Shown: in pieces, positions 25,561 through 37,105 of the stretch
Layout of the letters: each line of letters begins with the position of its first letter
Position numbering within the stretch: the first letter of the stretch is position 1
From: Gelatoporia subvermispora B
Taxonomy: Eukaryota; Basidiomycota; Agaricomycetes; Polyporales; Gelatoporiaceae
Assembly: GCA_000320605.2 (NCBI GenBank)
Contig: KB445793.1
Location: 570,556 to 634,555, forward strand
DNA length: 64,000 bases
Reading direction: 5' to 3'
Position numbers and translations under genes: made by a program
The notes under the pieces: model-generated
The model's input: the letters and a program-made list of their open reading frames with translations, nothing else
Databases searched by the model: none
Told to the model about the DNA's origin: nothing

Positions 25561-25633
25561 TCCCGTTTAGCTCAGTTGGTAGAGCGCGTCACTAGTAATG
25601 ACGAGGTCAGTCGTTCAAGTCGGCTAATGGGAA
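25561..25633 (+). tRNA. tRNA-Thr (anticodon AGT)
   Basis: A full cloverleaf can be drawn without an intron. The acceptor stem TCCCGTT/AATGGGA has one G-T pair, and the D arm is GCTC/GAGC with the AGTTGGTA loop. The anticodon stem CGTCA/TGACG encloses CTAGTAA, so the anticodon is AGT. The T arm is AGTCG/CGGCT with TTCAAGT. The A and B boxes of a pol III promoter are evident in TAGCTCAGTTGG and GTTCAAGTC. Confidence 0.93.
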
Positions 25634-25637
25634 TTCC

Positions 25638-25643
25638 TTTTTT
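25638..25643 (+). terminator. RNA polymerase III oligo-T terminator
   Basis: A run of six T follows the tRNA by five bases, the usual pol III stop. Confidence 0.8.
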
Positions 25644-25847
25644 GCTTCGCTCTGAACAGATAATCACGCTGCAAGAGGCGTACAGATGAGTATGTTATGG
25701 TGCAGGATTAATGCGCATATGTCCGACCAGAACTTGTGGTTCAATCCTGGTGCTCAAGAAATACACATATATTACACAAGTAGCCCATCCCACGTCAAAT
25801 GACAGCAGAGCCTCGCCGTGAGCGCCGTCCACAAGGCAGAATCTTTG

Positions 25848-26863
25848 TTAGGGTGGCAGGGTAGAAAAAGCGCCGTTGCCCTCGTAAAACAGAAATTCTA
25901 AATTGGGATTTAGAGACAGCGTCGTCAAAAAAGCACGCATAGACTCACCATGCGTGACTGCCGGGCTTCCTTCAGGTTCCGCCGCCGTCTTCCGCTGCAC
26001 AGGTTCCCAGTGAGCTGACCCGGCGGTGAAGTGGAGGATGCCTTCGCATGGGTTCTGGTCTTGACTGGCATACTGTTGCCCATCTTGGTGAGATAGAGTA
26101 CTTGGACCAGTGCTATGTGTGCGCTGGCTGGCGGCCGATGACGTAGGATATGGATTGCGAGTGCGAGTGGATCGTGGTCTAGGTATGCGTTCTGGATGTT
26201 GTGACCTTATTGCGGAATCTACGACGTTATGGTGACCGGGTGGACCTAATGCAATGTTATCGTCCGGGTCCTCTACTATTATCAACGGCCTTGCAATCGG
26301 CGTGGCGAGTGGGTCCTCCGGGAGCTCAGGTATCGGAGGCAGTGGATCTCCCACTTGGACAGCCAGGATCTCGAACGTTCCGTTGGCTGAAACCAAGGGG
26401 CGGGGAAACTGGTAGGTTTCTCCGCGACGCAAGTGCACCGTTGGTGAAGGAGTATCTGTCGTAAGGTCAGCACCTGAGTACGCATGAGACTACAATCAAA
26501 CGCACCTGAGATTGGCGTGATTGACCAGGTCCCAGAGGAAGGAGGATTAGTCGTAACGGTCACATATCCCGGGGGCTCCGGGGCACGCCATCCCAAAACC
26601 TCAGGATACGGAGTATGAGGTGAGGAAGGATCGCTCGCTGTCGTAGAGACATCTTCTGGCGCACGCCATCCGAGAACCTCTGGATATGCAGTTGGCGAGG
26701 AATCTGGGTAGAATGAAAGTCCTGCTATTGGTAACTCGGTGTCCGATGCGGAGAAATCATACGGGTGTGATGGAAAGGGGTCGTTGGTGAAGAAGACATC
26801 CGACCCAGCCGGATAGGAAGTATTGAGAGTGCTGAAGTGGGATCCGCCAGCGGGCCAATCCAT
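25848..26863 (-). CDS. Hypothetical Pro/Ser-rich protein with YPEVLGWRAPE repeats
   Basis: Exons 26863-26506 and 26455-25848 encode 321 residues. I do not recognise the family. An 11-residue motif, YPEVLGWRAPE, occurs twice (about residues 60-70 and 86-96), 26 residues apart. Proline, serine and acidic residues dominate, for example DPLPPIPELPEDP, and there is no signal peptide or membrane helix. The C-terminus ENPN-like SLNPNLEFLFYEGNG is the most hydrophobic part. The splice is supported by a clean GT..AG pair that joins S-D-T-P in frame. It may be a disordered or regulatory protein; expression would have to be shown. Confidence 0.5.
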
Positions 26864-27809
26864 GTTGTGAAGTCTCGGACTTCAAACGCAGGATTGCAAT
26901 GAGCCCAGTCGAGTTGCGCATGCCTTTAACTGTACGAAACAAACAAGGCTACTCTGCCGAGAACAAGGGCGTGAGATCACCAAGACTTCAGGCGACCGAA
27001 TGGTGCCTAGCGAGCTGGGCTCACGACTAGTGTTGCAATACAACGCAAGGCAACCTTGATCGGCCATATGAACATTGAAGAAGACCACAGCGCTTGACAC
27101 GCCACTTGAAGCACAGCGCCTCGCTTGAGGCGATAGGGAAAATGACCGTCTATGATCTCGAGGATAAGTAACCAGGAATCCTAGTACTTGCCATGAGCCC
27201 TTGTCAGTGTATTACTGGCATGGATTCGACTGATCCGGACAGAAATTGAGTGGAGAGACAATACTGCCTTGTATAATTGACAAGGCCCACCGCCTCTTGC
27301 ACACGTCGTGGATAACAACGTACTTGGCAGGCAGTGCGTGGCAGGTATATGCCGATTCCAGCAATTTCGAGGAATGACTACTCTGGATAGTACAGCCTGA
27401 GCATAGCCTTAGTGGTATATATCTGAGGGCCGCACGGGCATAGCCTGTTGAAGCAGACATCGCGACCCAGAGTCGCTCTCGCAAGTCCCCCTCCTTCCCA
27501 TCATATGCTTGGACGCTCCTCAGCGTTCACGTTCAACACTTACCCACATTTGCCGATGTCTCCACGCTCGAGCTCTAGTTACTCATCACGTGAGTACAGT
27601 GCCACAGATGCGTCTATCAAAGCATTGCTCGATCGCTTTCTCGGCCCGGACAGCGGATGTGGCTGGTATGGCGCCTCGCCTGACTGGTTGCAGGTACACA
27701 GGATTCATATGAGCTACTAGTGGATACATCTGATCACATCAAACAGGACTTGTCCTCAATTGTTGCCGATGCGCCTCTTCCCGACACCATAGGATTTTCA
27801 CTCCGGGAT
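26864..27809. other. Intergenic region, possible short plus-strand ORF
   Basis: An open frame from an ATG at 27505 to 27720 (SPRSSSSYSSREYS, then ALLDRFLGPDSG) is the only stretch with some coding look. No partner exon was found, so it is not called as a gene. Confidence 0.4.
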
Positions 27810-28384
27810 CTATCGTGCGACCCTGTTAGTATCAGGCTGCGTTGGTGCCGGTATGGCGACCATTGTGGTATTGACACGTTCCCTGGGCATGAGGTAGGGA
27901 GGGGGCTCAGGCGGATAGTTGTGCAAGTAGGCAGGCGGGGGAGGTCTTGGAGTGTATGGAGGTGCGGGCCGTTCAACCTCGACGACTGATATGTTATCTG
28001 GCGGCAGGAGGTGCTCCCAAGAGCCTCGGCCTAGAAAATGATGATCAAATGACGCACAACATTGGACACGAACATATCAATACCCGTTGGGTACCCACGA
28101 AGATGACGTTGCGCCTGCTGATTTCCGTGTCTGCGGCGGCCCACTTGATAGATGACGGTGACTATCGACCCGAAAACGGCTACAGAATGTTTAGGGATAT
28201 CTCGTCATGTAGAAGAGGTATAATAGAGCCAACCTAGTGCTATTACCATCACAGTAATGGTCTGTGCTGTAATGGGGCCAGGAGAGCCTTGAAGATCTGC
28301 ATTGGAAGAGTCAACTACGTATGCCCGGGTCATGGTCATCCAGAGGGTGGGGACGAGGGTATCGAATTTACTTGGGGCTCGCAT
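27810..28384 (-). CDS. Small single-pass membrane protein with PPxY tail (subfamily A, copy 1)
   Basis: Exons 28384-28234, 28179-28099 and 28030-27810 encode 150 residues. A short N-terminal part is followed by one membrane helix at about 43-65 (TITVMVIALAVFGSIVTVIY), a basic stop-transfer GRRRHG and a tail rich in proline and tyrosine: PPAY and PPPY are both present with a third APPY. PPxY motifs bind WW domains of Nedd4/Rsp5-type ubiquitin ligases, so an adaptor role is a reasonable guess. The exon phases and helix match the copy at 36.6-37.1 kb. Unlike that copy, the residues before the helix form only a weak signal sequence. No named family is recognised. Confidence 0.6.
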
Positions 28385-31300
28385 CTTCTGAAGGAACAGA
28401 GGCTCTCATGAAAGCGAGTTTAAAAAGGGCATTTGCCACCCCGCAGTCTCCGCCACAACGAATAAAATTTACTGATAATAATCGAAGTAACGCATTATGT
28501 TGTGCGGGACTCTCTTGATTTCGCGGTACCGGCGTAGAAGCTGTGCTTGCCGTGACCTGCAGGCACCCATGGCCACCACGTGGAATAAGGCATTTGCAGC
28601 GAAAGCAATATCTGATCCATATCGGGAAGATCGCTCAATTGATCACTAGGCTTCTAAATATTGTATTGAACCGACCAATGATAACGCGAGCACAAAGAGG
28701 AAGACGCATGCCTTCATGTAGATGATACGGTTCTTCATTGACAGCCTCATGGCCAGTCCAGCTAGATGGGGTCCAAGCCTACCGCTTCTCAACGACCATG
28801 GCCCGTAACCTCCCTACAACTCGTAGATCGCAATCTGCCAGATAATAATCCTTGAGTCTCTGCTCCGCGATTCGCGCGGACAGACACAGATAAATTAGCT
28901 TGAGGCACTGCTTGGACGAGTGTCAAGCGCTGGGAATAGATAAAACGTCCGTTACATAGTGCCATTGATTCCCTCCCCATTCTCGAAGTCCGAATAACTG
29001 TACCTGGGGGAGATACTGGTCTTCGAGTGTAGCTTGGGCAGCTGAGGTGTTCCTGTTAGCTCCTTAAGCATTAATGAGACTTGACCCTTGCCTTAGACTT
29101 GCGCGCTCACATTGCGTCATTGCTGTGCCTGTCGTGAAGAGCACTCCGTTACATTTGGAAGCTCTGCGAGTACACTTGTCTGCGGAATAGGGTGAAATTA
29201 CCAGCTTCTTTTGTGAGAAACGAAGACAAACCCTAAAAAATCTTGGAAGGAATGCTTATTATGGTAAACGTCTCTGATGATCATGAGCACCGGTTGTTAC
29301 ACTCGGCGTGCCGGAATTGGTTTGACACTTCACGTTGCTTCCAGCGAGATATTTCTGAGTCACGGCGGCTTTCGTCACATTTTCTGTTATGGTGCATACA
29401 AGCTTATCTCGGAAAACCTGTGCATATCGCTAATATGGCCTATGGGGCGCGGCGCACGCATGAAGTGTGATCATAGGATGCCATGACATGTGTGATGAAT
29501 GGAGAGGTGATCAATTGCGTGCCGGTGGAACGTTCCGCTGCATCGATATGAGCAATGTCTTCCGTCTTCCAATAAAGAAAGAGACTCACGATGAAACGCA
29601 TTTATGACCGTCCTTCATTAGGACATAGGTTTCTCTCAATCAGTCTCACGTTCGTTCGAACCCCTATACAGCGGTAAAATTGCACAGCGCCAATGATGAG
29701 CATGTCACGGCACGCGTATGAGACTGGCCAGCCGGCTACCGCTATCTAGCAGAAGTCAAGGAAATGGCTTTTTCCACCTAGCGACGTACTCACACGCAAG
29801 CCTGACCGGGAGTGTAGAAGATCAGAGGCGAGTGTATATGCAACAACTCCAAACGTACTTTCACGAGCTGGTGTAACGTTACAGCATCCGTCACCCACGA
29901 GCGACGTCAGACATCTTGAACACCACAAATCGAAGTTCTCTGCGCAGATTTCACGAGTAAGTACCAATCATATCAGATTGTTGAGCGTCAAGCGAACTGC
30001 TATGAGACGTACAGTAGTAGTGCCAGAACACAGTGCAGCACGGATAATTATTTCTCCGAGGGCATCAGTTGTGGGCCGATATCGAGTTTAAGGATACTTG
30101 AGATTGGCGCAGGCCTGTGTCGAAGAAGAAAAGATCATGAGAAGTAATGACACGATTGTCAATTCTGATGCCCAGAGAGCCCGAGAACAGGCAGAAAATG
30201 AACATCTTTCGCCTCGGCGCTGTTGCAAGATGAAGATTCACACATGTCCACATCCAACAGGGCGACATTGGGGGATCTGAGGCGACAAATGGTCCGAAGG
30301 ACACGCAGTTAGAGTTATCGTAAGCGAATTGAAAAACTATTCCTGGGCACAGAACATGCTCTGCGACTACCCAGAATTAGTCGTAGGAGCTTGTACTAGC
30401 ACCGCCGGCGCCGGCAGACTAGCTCAGAAAGAATTGCACTCCAGTTGTGACAGTCCTACATACCTCGATAGGCATACTCGTAGGAAGCCGTGTCCATAGT
30501 TACGCGGTCGAAGGTGGCCGGAAATCGCCCTATATAGGTGTGGGTCTGTAGGCAAAGGTAATCTGAAGATCGCATACACTTACCCGGCAATGCGTCCGCC
30601 CCCGGCTGGCATTGTTGACAAATGCCGCTGTCTCGATCGCTGTTAGATCCGAGTCGGAGTTGGATTCGTGGTGTGCCAAGGTTGATCAGTCCAGGAGGCG
30701 AGATCCAACTTCGACAAGCGAAAGCGACCGAAATTCGAGTTGCGTGAAGAACAGATATACAAAAAGTTGCAAGATATGGTGAGATCGAGCGGTGAACGTT
30801 TGAACGGTAGTAGTCTGCTCGAGGCGGTACTGGAGGTGGTAGTTCGGATATGAGCGCGAAGCGCTGGTTACCAAAATAGCCCCCAACACACGATCGTGTC
30901 ACCGCACGGTAGTGTATGGGTACGTAGTCACGCTTCTACTACGAATAAGATCAAGGAATATTTTTTGACAAAATACGGCAAAGATCATGGCCTGGTATCA
31001 TGCACAGGCAGAGCGATAGGTTCAAACTTCAACGTGTACGTTGCCGAGCCTTGCGCGACGACGACCGCTTGCGACAGCGGTGGAAGAATAGGCCCCAATT
31101 TTGCCTCCCTGACTTGGGTGAGACGAGCTGAAGGCTATGTGCCACTATTTGAGACAGTCAACAAGGGCGAACAGTAGATGAATAGTCTGTTCACATTCCT
31201 GCATCTGTAGTAACGCATACCTGTAGCGCAGGCGCGGAGGAATGTTGCCTAAACGCAATCACATGTTCGGGGTAGGGAAGTGTACTTGTCCTGTACAGGT

Positions 31301-32747
31301 TGGTGAGTAGTCGCGCTCCCACAATGTTTGCGATATGTGACAGAGCCAGTGTAAGCGATGCATGTCATGTTACAATATACCTGTGACCATCCAGTCTCCG
31401 CCGCTGACTGCACTGTTGAATAATTCTGGGGCATGTCCGCCGAGCGCTCGCACGTCAACCTCATGGGAACAGCTTGGCGAAGGGCGAAGGAGCTTCGGAC
31501 TGATAATGCCGGTTAATCGAGATTGTGAGTATGAATGGTAATAAACCATCCCAAGGCAGACCGTCAACGCATGGACACCGCGACAGTAGACTTCGAATTC
31601 GACAAAAACAAGTGTATTTGGTTACGTGATAGCAAAGTGTATGAGCTAGACTGAACGAGGACTGAGCTCCTACTAGCGAAGATGCGCCTTCTTGCCACAG
31701 CAAAGCTATGCCACATTCTAATCCGGAATTTTGCAGGTGCGCGGTGGCCCGATAGTCATGAGACTTTGCAAATAGCTCTGCGTTGTACCGGCGCTGATCC
31801 ATGGAATGTGTATGATGACTGCATCACAAGCCCGCAGGCTTGTGAAGGCGGTCTTCATTAATTTCTTTGAGCGGCCCGCATAGTTTTACGGACATTCCGA
31901 TGGACGTGTCACGGCAGACGAGACTACGAGTCTGGGGGTAACATATGAGCGGACAGCGGCCGATATATAGTTTAATAAAATACCTTTTCAAATCCGCTAT
32001 GGTTCTGCCGTGCATTCGTTGTGACAGCTAATTTCAAGCGTGGCTTCCTCACGTCACAATGGGGTAACATTGTCAAGATCCACGATTGCTCATCGATTCC
32101 CACTGCTCGTCCGGCTGTGGGACCGATTGCCACCGCCTGCGGATAGCTGCAAAGTCAATATTCGGCGGCGGACTCGTGTGTTTGCCAGTGCGGTGGGAGC
32201 TGTATTTGTTTCTGTGGGCATGAACATTGCATGTGAAAACCCGAGCACGTGCACAATCGGGATTTGGGACATTTTACTTGATCATGTCCAAGCAAACGGC
32301 GTGATCATTTCCTCAGGCACTTGTTCGGTGCACATTGCTCTATTTCAGATAGCATTTAGAAGCCGCTGGCCATAGAAGCCCGGGGTGATGGTTGGCGCCT
32401 ATCGTGTCGGACCAAAAGTATGTAATAAAGCTATGTACGAGCGACCACATCGGGAATGATGACCATGGAGCGAAAATCAATACCTGCAAGACCGAGCAGA
32501 CGAGAAACTTCGGAACTCTGTAATCGAATACGTTGACGTTGACAGTAGAAAAAAGGCTTCGGCGTTGCTATGCATCATATCGCTCTTGCATTTGCTGTCC
32601 GCTATCTGCAAAAGAAGATTCCGCGTATTCTTCCAATGCTCGGTCAAAAACACAGGACACAGGACGCGGGTTCGCGGTCTATGGCATTCAATCAGAGGGA
32701 TTTATGATTGATATTCGAGGGTGCTCACACGCCGTATGCAATAAAGA
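28385..32747. other. Gene-poor interval of 4.4 kb inside duplication unit 1
   Basis: No gene is supported. Around 30.5-30.75 kb on the minus strand an exon-like segment ending at a GTAAGT donor (frame with SNSDSDLTAIE) has a diverged twin near 39.0-39.1 kb (NNSDSDLVTIR). It may be the remains of another duplicated gene. The rest consists of short shadow frames. Confidence 0.45.
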
Positions 32748-33309
32748 CTAGCCGCTGCCAGTTGAGGCGGGATTGCTAGAAAGATCTGCGTCTGTCTCAT
32801 ACGGGGACGGATGAAGTGTGTCCGAGGGTGGACCAAAGTCTGTGGACAGGGATGTGGCAGTGGGGGAGTATGGTGGGGCAGGTATGTCAGGTAGACTGGC
32901 GTCGATGTTGCCGGTATTCGCAACCCTGGTTGGGGGCAACCCAGCTAGACGGACACCGTCCCGTTGTATATTATTAGCGCTTGCAGTACCAAACAGGCGG
33001 CGCCAACGTGTCATTTGACGTCGTGTGCCTAGCAGTTGCCCAAGTGTGGCCTCATGGTCGACAGCAGCGGGGCGATGGCCAAAGAGCCTAACAGGATAGC
33101 GAATGTATAGGAATAAACCGGCCAACAGCAATATCAATATCACTGGAAGACGTTCGATCAGTTTTGGAGGGAGATATGAAGCGATTGCACAGACCACCGA
33201 TGACGAAGGCCCATATCACGACCTCTTTAACCCCAGGGTCACCTAGCGGGGAGTAGGTAAATGGGTAGATCGTCGCTAAGGTCGCAGCTAGACAAAGAAA
33301 GTCCGTCAT
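32748..33309 (-). CDS. Small single-pass membrane protein with Pro/Tyr tail (subfamily B, copy 1)
   Basis: Exons 33309-33195 and 33142-32748 encode 169 residues; an upstream in-frame ATG at 33339 would add ten. A cleavable-looking signal sequence (MTDFLCLAATLATIYPF) leaves a very short outer part (TYSPLGDPGVKE), then a long helix at about 27-55 built across the intron (VVIWAFVIG, VILILLLAGLFLYI). The cytosolic tail has LPDIPAPPYSP and HPSPYETD. It aligns with the gene at 40373-40952 over its whole length with the same exon 1 size (115 nt) and phase. A strict PPxY is absent here, but closely related motifs remain. Function unknown; not a family I recognise. Confidence 0.6.
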
Positions 33310-34639
33310 GAGGTGAATGCGTGAATGCCGCTTCAGCAAGTCGTCCCGTGGCTGCTTTATGTCTTCAGGGATTTAAGCATTGACGGGCACAGCCGCCCCA
33401 TCACAGACGTAATATGTTCTGTTCTAAATTTGACTTTCAGATGCAGATAGAGGTCTAAAACGCCCGATATACTCACAATACTTAGTCCAAATTGTGCGTA
33501 GCTGAGCTGCTGGAACTAGTGTGCAAGTCGCTGCGGCGGGGTTTATGACGAAGTGTGCCGTGCAAGCGAGTGTCAGCACGCAATTGCAGTTGACTGCAAG
33601 TGAGGTTCAGCTAAGACGGTGAGTGTATCGATTGAGAAGCCATACAAACGTGGTCAGATAAGATTTGGTTCCATGACCCGTGAAGCGGCACTCTCATTGG
33701 CACGAAGATGGTGCCCTTTTGACGAAAAGCACCAACATTCAAGCGGAAGGCACATGCATTGCACGATATCTGCGGGTATTTCTGCGACACGGTACGATAA
33801 GCATCGCCATGACATCTCTTCCGCGCTTTATATACTCACGAGACGGGAGAATCGGGCGATGTGTGGCGAAGCAGGTGCATATAGCGATGAAAACCATTGC
33901 TAATATTCGGGGCTTCTTTGGTGTCAAGAGGCGAAACAGGCTGTATGTGAGAGCATAGCAGGGCAGATAGATAAGGCGAAATGCCAAATTGAACAGCCTT
34001 GTTGGGCACAGCCGTCGACACAGGTAACATTGCGGCAGCCTCGCAAAGCCCGGCAGGCTGCAGGAGATGACCGCGTCGCGGCAGGCGATTATTGTTTATT
34101 CGGAAGCAACGGGAGTCGTTCCGGGGACATCAGATTCGGCCAGAAAAGTCGACATAGCGCTGACTGAGCCTGAGTTGCTGTGCATCATGGGAGGACTGAG
34201 GGGGGCCGGGACCGACCAGCGAGAAGGAAGGAACGGCCAGCCGCCTGCAGCCTGTTTGAACATGCTCAGCAGCTGCCGGCTAACGAACTTGGTCTTCTGC
34301 CGGATATCACTCCATTTCAGCTCCGATCTAAATCTGAGGTGCATGATGTCTACACTCCGACGACGCTTGGGCTGCCTGGACTTGCCTGCTACCAGGTAGG
34401 CTCGTCCCCAGCCGCACATATTTTAAAGCCCGATGTGCAAGACCAGTTGAAGACGTCCTGCTCTTTCCAGTTCAAACTCAGATGATGCCAGTCCTTGCGA
34501 GGATCGATAGCGGGTCTGGGTCTGTTGAGGCTGAGAGCGGCGCGTCCTATGTAGCGTGTTTTACCTGGCTTCACGATACCCCCTTGCCGTGAACCTGACC
34601 ACTGTGATCTCGGCGTCCTCGACTCGCAAGTATGCATCA
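33310..34639. other. Duplicated non-coding region of unit 1
   Basis: This is similar to 40953-42100 in the second unit, for example the stretches ending CGCAATTGCAGTTG and CGCGCAGTTGCAGTC. No gene is seen. Confidence 0.5.
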
Positions 34640-36200
34640 AGCTCACCCGCACTGATATTCAATTCGCAACATCACCGTGAAATACAATCTGTTGACCGTT
34701 GCCCTATCTCTTCCGTTGAACCGGCAAGATGGCAAGAACAGCTCAGCGGTCGAGGCAACTTTCTCGCTGTGCGCTCCTACGTGTCTGGTGCAGTGGAAAA
34801 CCCACCCCTGAAGATAATGGAGGAAACGCGCCATCTCCTTGAATGTCCTCCAGTAGATCTCGCATTACGTCTTCCGTCTCCTCGGAGAAGGCCAGGACGT
34901 CGATGAACCATGTCGGTTTTGAGGAAGAGGTCGAGAAACTCATGAGGATGCTGAAGGGGAAGAGCACCAAGGAGAGGATGCTCGATGAACTCAGGAGACC
35001 TCAAGAAGGCAACGGGACTGCAGATCAGGGCACCCGCTCACCTTCGCAGTCATCTTTGGCGGTACCTTCTATGAACAGCTTCTCGAAAGACAAGCTGACG
35101 TCAACGCCGCCATCCCCGCACGCTCATGGGGATCTACCCAGAGCAGCGGAGTCGTGCATGACCCTATCGCTGAAATATCACATCATACCATCACATACGG
35201 GCTCTCTACGGCGATTACCACTCTCAACCTATTCGGTCAAAGTAACTACATGACGTGCTTGCAAAGAGTGGAGTATGTAGTGTCTCCTAAACGCTACCAT
35301 TCTTCCATGTGCTCATGTCAGTCTCAGGTACATCTACATCCACTTCACGACCGACGGACTATGTCTGAGATCCATCACGCTGGATGATGGGGATGCCCCT
35401 CAGCCAGCGGGACAGGAGACCAGGCCAAGGCTGCTGTGATGTGGGATTGGCGCAGTCTGCAGGCCGTTGCTTGTGAAGAGGTATGAGGAAGTCAATAGTC
35501 GTTATCGTACTTAAGTTGACTAGTCTATGTATAATCTCCCAAAGTCCAATATAATCATTGCTTGTGCATCACGGGAAGATCCATATAGCTCGAACATCAC
35601 GGATGATCAAGACCCCAGCCAACAGACTCGGATCGCTGTCTTCGACGTCAGTGGGACGCTGGAACAAGGCCCTAATAGGCCCTACTTCATCGACGATCGC
35701 TAAGATCGGCCAAGAGCTTCTTGATGGGCTTCCTGAGTTCGCATTGTCTCGAGCATCGCAAGGTGGACGGACCTATACCATTATCAGAGTACCTTTTGAT
35801 ATCTTACTCTCGTTGACAAGGTGTACCACAGATGCCCCGCATTGCGCCCAATCGCCACGCCAACGGAGGTCAATGGTCGTCGTTCGATCATTTGATCGGA
35901 CCAATGTTCTGGCTCAGGGGAAGAGCCCATCTGAGTCAACATCTAACAAGTCACTTCGTTTGCCTGGTCCCTCCAAAGCCCTGGCAAGCCTTTCGACGGA
36001 GCGCCTTGCAAAGAAACATGACCTCGGATATATTTAACATGGTCAAGTGCCTCTACAGAATTTCGTCTTTGACCTGCAAATTCATTATACTGGAGATGCT
36101 ACTTGGGTGCTTGCGTGGTCGTTCATGGACATCTTACTACGTACACTATCTCGATAAATTTTCGCCTCCGACGTTGCCTCAGATCTTCGAGACTTCTACA
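34640..36200 (+). pseudogene. Truncated, frameshifted WDR7/rabconnectin-3-beta 5' copy
   Basis: The sequence follows the first five exons of the gene at 42101-47237. The start codon is lost (the aligned position reads GTGAAATAC). About 200 nt of the first exon, including the segment coding GDGSVFLFHG, is deleted. A one-base deletion near 35200 breaks the frame just before the TALKLFGQ segment (here ITTLNLFGQ in the shifted frame). The homology stops near 36200, in the fifth exon, so all downstream WD repeats are missing. It is clearly non-functional as a WDR7 protein. Confidence 0.8.
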
Positions 36201-36555
36201 AAGACCCTCGCTGGCTCATTGAGAACTACCAGTAACGCTCCCGCACACTGCGAATGCGGTTCTAGTATGTGATCACGGCATACTTGTAGCGCATCGTCCC
36301 TCGCAGGCGCCCAAACTGCTGACTACCGTCGTGACGAGGCTGCGTAAAGGTGATAACTGACAGGTAGAATTTCGGAAACTGGTAGTCGATACATCTGACA
36401 AGGTTACAATAGGGCATTACTGCTACACGATCTCGTCGTCATAAGCTGCTGAGCCAGCGCTGTCTCAGGGAGTAGAATATTATTGTCCGATGGCACTCGT
36501 GAGTCGTCTTGCGCACAAGGCTGTGTCGGTGACCAATGCAATGTTCATCGTAGCC

Positions 36556-37105
36556 TCAGGAGATCTCCCGTGAGGGGTAGGGTGGGGGTGGATAACTGTG
36601 CACGTAGGCAGGTGGCGGTAGCCTTGGAGGGGCATACACGGGTAGGGGCTCAATGTCGTCCATCGTACCGTCCAGACGGGGCTCGTAGGAAACTCGCCTG
36701 CCTAGAGAAAGGTCGGTTCAACAACGTGAGGCGTTTCACAGCAGCTGTATTACCTGTTGGATACCTCCGAGCAAGACGTTCCGTTTGGTCTGTCGGGGCT
36801 TCAGGTTGTTTGTGTCGCCCCACCCGGTAGATGGTCCCCACGATCGCCCCAACGACAACTGTAAATATGCCATGAACATCTCAAGGCGCAAAGAAAAGGC
36901 TATGGTGCTCACCAATCGCTATGACCATTACAGTGACGGTTTGTTTACCGATTGACTCAGGAGGACCTTCGGCCTCTGGGATCGAGCTCCGCACAATTAT
37001 ATCCGCATAAGTTGAAGGCATGACGGTTAAGACGATGAGAACAAGAAGGAACTGTGGGCTGAGACAAGGCTTTATGTCGTTGGAGGGGGCGTATACTATC
37101 GTCAT
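36556..37105 (-). CDS. Small single-pass membrane protein with PPxY tail (subfamily A, copy 2)
   Basis: Exons 37105-36913, 36858-36754 and 36701-36556 encode 147 residues. A good signal peptide (FLLVLIVLTVMPSTYA) leads to a short outer segment (IIVRSSIPEAEGPPESIG), one helix (TVTVMVIAIVVVGAIVGTIY) and a tail with LPVYAPPR, PPAY and PPPY close to the C-terminus. The splice phases equal those of the copy at 27810-28384, and the helix start and the PPAY..PPPY spacing are conserved although most other residues differ. Such conservation of tail motifs between diverged copies argues that the motifs are used. Type I topology and WW-domain binding are inferred. Confidence 0.65.

Larger units (their letters stand above)
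27690..36200 (+). repeat. Tandem segmental duplication, unit 1
   Basis: This unit contains a PY-tail membrane gene (27.8-28.4), a second one (32.7-33.3) and a broken WDR7 5' half (34.6-36.2). All three recur in the same order and orientation at 36.6-37.1, 40.4-41.0 and 42.1-43.8. Shared non-coding landmarks include CCACGATTGCTCATCGATT (32078 and 39751). The left end is uncertain to a few hundred bases. Confidence 0.75.
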
